NCBI RefSeq assembly: GCF_030272615.1
Contig: NC_081406.1
Coordinates: forward strand, 216,824,997-216,884,996
DNA from: Cryptomeria japonica
Lineage: Eukaryota; Streptophyta; Pinopsida; Cupressales; Cupressaceae
Length of the DNA: 60,000 nucleotides
Direction of reading: 5' to 3'
The notes beneath the pieces were generated by a model that did not search any database, had not been told where the DNA came from, and worked only from the letters and a program-made list of their open reading frames with translations. Shown here in pieces: positions 58,748 through 60,000 of this stretch. The position numbers were made by a program, and so were the translations under genes. The stretch's first letter is position 1; each line of letters starts with the position of its first letter.

Positions 58748-59994
58748 TTTAATGGTGGAAAAATGGTGAATGATAGATCAAGAAGGAAACTACCCTTTCC
58801 CTCAAACAAAGATGAGAGTTTTGCTATTGATTACAATTCAAGCACTTTTCACCATGTTACATTAGAAAGAGGAGATGATAATTCACTAGATTCAATCTCT
58901 CCACATGAAGATGGTAGATTGAATTTTGAATGAATTGGGAATGTTAAGTTGATCCCCTCTTCCTTGTTTGAAATGGAAAGGAAATTGATTGGATTATGTA
59001 GTGCAAAAGTGACAAAGAACTGATTATAACTTGAGATCAGAATATGGGATGAAGTTGTGCACTTGGATTTGGCAATAAAATGTTGAGATGAAGTCGCCCT
59101 GTGAATTTGAGGAAAAGTTGCTCGGACTTTGGTGGGAATGTACACGGTCCTCCGAAAAATCTGTGAAATGAAAAGGGTTTTTTTGCTTCTACAAATGAAG
59201 CCCGAATCTGAAAGTACAGCTGTGCACCCACAACCTACATGCAAAAAAAAGAGAGGAAAATGGGTTGGGATTGGGGTTTTTCCTCTAGGTCAAACCCCTA
59301 TTTTGGAATTAACCAAGTAATGAAATAAAGTACTTGCAAGTAGATGTAAATGAAAGATTGAATTGTAAATCACCTCAAGCAAGGTTGTAGTAGAAATGTT
59401 GATAGAAATGCTTGTATGGAATTGAATGTTGAAATCAATCTCCTCTTCAATGGTTGAATCCTTGACTTGAATGCAACACCTAGCCTTGAAGGGAGACTTG
59501 AGAATGCTCAATGCTGGAAAAGAATGCTTGAATGCCCTTGAATGCTTGATCTCTTGTGCAACTTGAATTCATCCAACTTAGATCTATCCAACTTATGTAA
59601 ATGAGAGGATGAATTCCTCTTAAATACATGTTAATGGATTTTATTTTCATCACGGGCCAACATCGGGGGAGTTTCCCACCCAAGGCACAACCAACAATGC
59701 AACCCTAGGAAGGGTCCTGCCCCAAAATAGGACAGGGACAGGGGCACCACACCCTTGTCCTAGGAGGACAAGGGCACCATGCCCCTATCCAAGGGGGACA
59801 ATGGTAGCATGCCATTTTCCTACCCCTTTCTCTATGGAAGAGTGTGGATGCTGTGATGCAGAGGCCAAGGAAGAAGCTATTTCTGAAGGCTGGAAAATCT
59901 CCAATCTCTGATCAAGCTAGAGGATTTGAACTCACATGTGTGAGGACCCTAATGCAGTCAAAAACTGCTAAGGTCACAATTTTATGACTCTACA
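58748..59994 (-). repeat. tat-F 5' LTR
   Basis: 1,247 bp; the minus strand starts TGTAGAGTCATAAAATTG at 59994 and ends CCACCATTAAA. It is about 60 bp longer than the other LTR because of a triplicated hairpin-forming motif at 59731-59820. Confidence 0.85.
59731..59820 (-). repeat. Triplicated hairpin motif in tat-F 5' LTR
   Basis: Three successive ~30-bp units (59731-59760, 59765-59790, 59794-59820), each near-palindromic around GGGCACCATGCCC or its variants. The 3' LTR has one unit (32421-32451). Confidence 0.7.
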
Positions 59995-60000
59995 CTTCCA

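Larger units (their letters stand above)
31442..59994 (-). mobile_element. tat-F: Ty3/gypsy gag-protease element without RT/integrase, with nested inserts
   Basis: LTRs at 31442-32625 and 58748-59994 align with each other; flanks are ctttc (31437-31441) and cttcc (59995-59999). On the minus strand the order is LTR, primer site, long leader, gag, protease, Pro-rich tail, noncoding, purine tract, LTR. Without C and D it is about 7.8 kb. The protease style (LGYPW box) resembles Tat/Ogre-type plant gypsy elements, but no RT, RNase H or integrase is present, so it was non-autonomous or internally deleted. Confidence 0.85.

Noticed and set aside
1-60000. Host protein genes, tRNA, rRNA or organelle-derived DNA
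   Set aside because: None is recognisable; every long frame is retroelement-derived, noncoding repeat or antisense shadow. Short or intron-split genes cannot be excluded by eye.

Overview
This window looks like intergenic DNA from a large, repeat-rich plant genome. It is AT-rich and crowded with old Ty1/copia and Ty3/gypsy LTR retrotransposons full of stop codons, with no recognisable host gene, rRNA or tRNA in 60 kb. A gymnosperm (conifer-like) genome would fit, but that is inference. Element names used here (gyp-1, cop-A and so on) are provisional.

Almost the whole window reads as insertions within insertions. Six insertions can be delimited at both ends by 5-bp target-site duplications (TSDs) of which one is perfect and five have decayed at 1-2 positions: cop-A 9538-30504 (cataa/cagaa); nonaut-B 10607-24836 (ccttt/ccctc), inside the 5' LTR of cop-A; LTR array G 16194-23634 (ggtcc/ggtcc), inside nonaut-B; tat-F 31442-59994 (ctttc/cttcc); nonaut-C 33991-54786 (gcctc/acctc), inside tat-F; chromovirus D 35586-48444 (gatgc/gatgt), inside nonaut-C.

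Layout. 1-3573: minus-strand Ty3/gypsy gyp-1 (gag, protease, PBS, probable LTR; pol lies off the left edge). 3654-4501: remnant H, an ORF2 fragment joined to an LTR tail, abutting copia pol. 4502-7640: 3' half of copia element E (RT, RNase H, PPT, LTR). 7641-9537 and 30505-31010: minus-strand gypsy gyp-2 (protease, gag, PBS, LTR), split by cop-A. 9538-30504: cop-A with its nested B and G. 31011-31441: minus-strand gypsy pol fragment gyp-3. 31442-59994: tat-F, a minus-strand gag-protease element without RT or integrase, containing C and D.

The most interesting content is a pair of long non-autonomous elements (B and C, plus remnant H). Their copia-type LTRs and initiator-Met-type primer sites flank no pol. 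Each carries ORF1 (coiled coil followed by four or five CCHC knuckle-like motifs, most degraded in C) and ORF2 (about 1,100 codons, a homologous unknown protein). The LTR families differ but ORF2 is shared. Also notable are the LTR-internal-LTR-internal-LTR array G with a perfect TSD and an orphan acidic ORF, and an inverted repeat that brackets the polypurine tract and LTR start in E, B and cop-A. Autonomous partners are present as decayed copies: cop-A and E encode copia integrase and/or RT that could plausibly have served B- and C-like elements. No element here looks currently intact.
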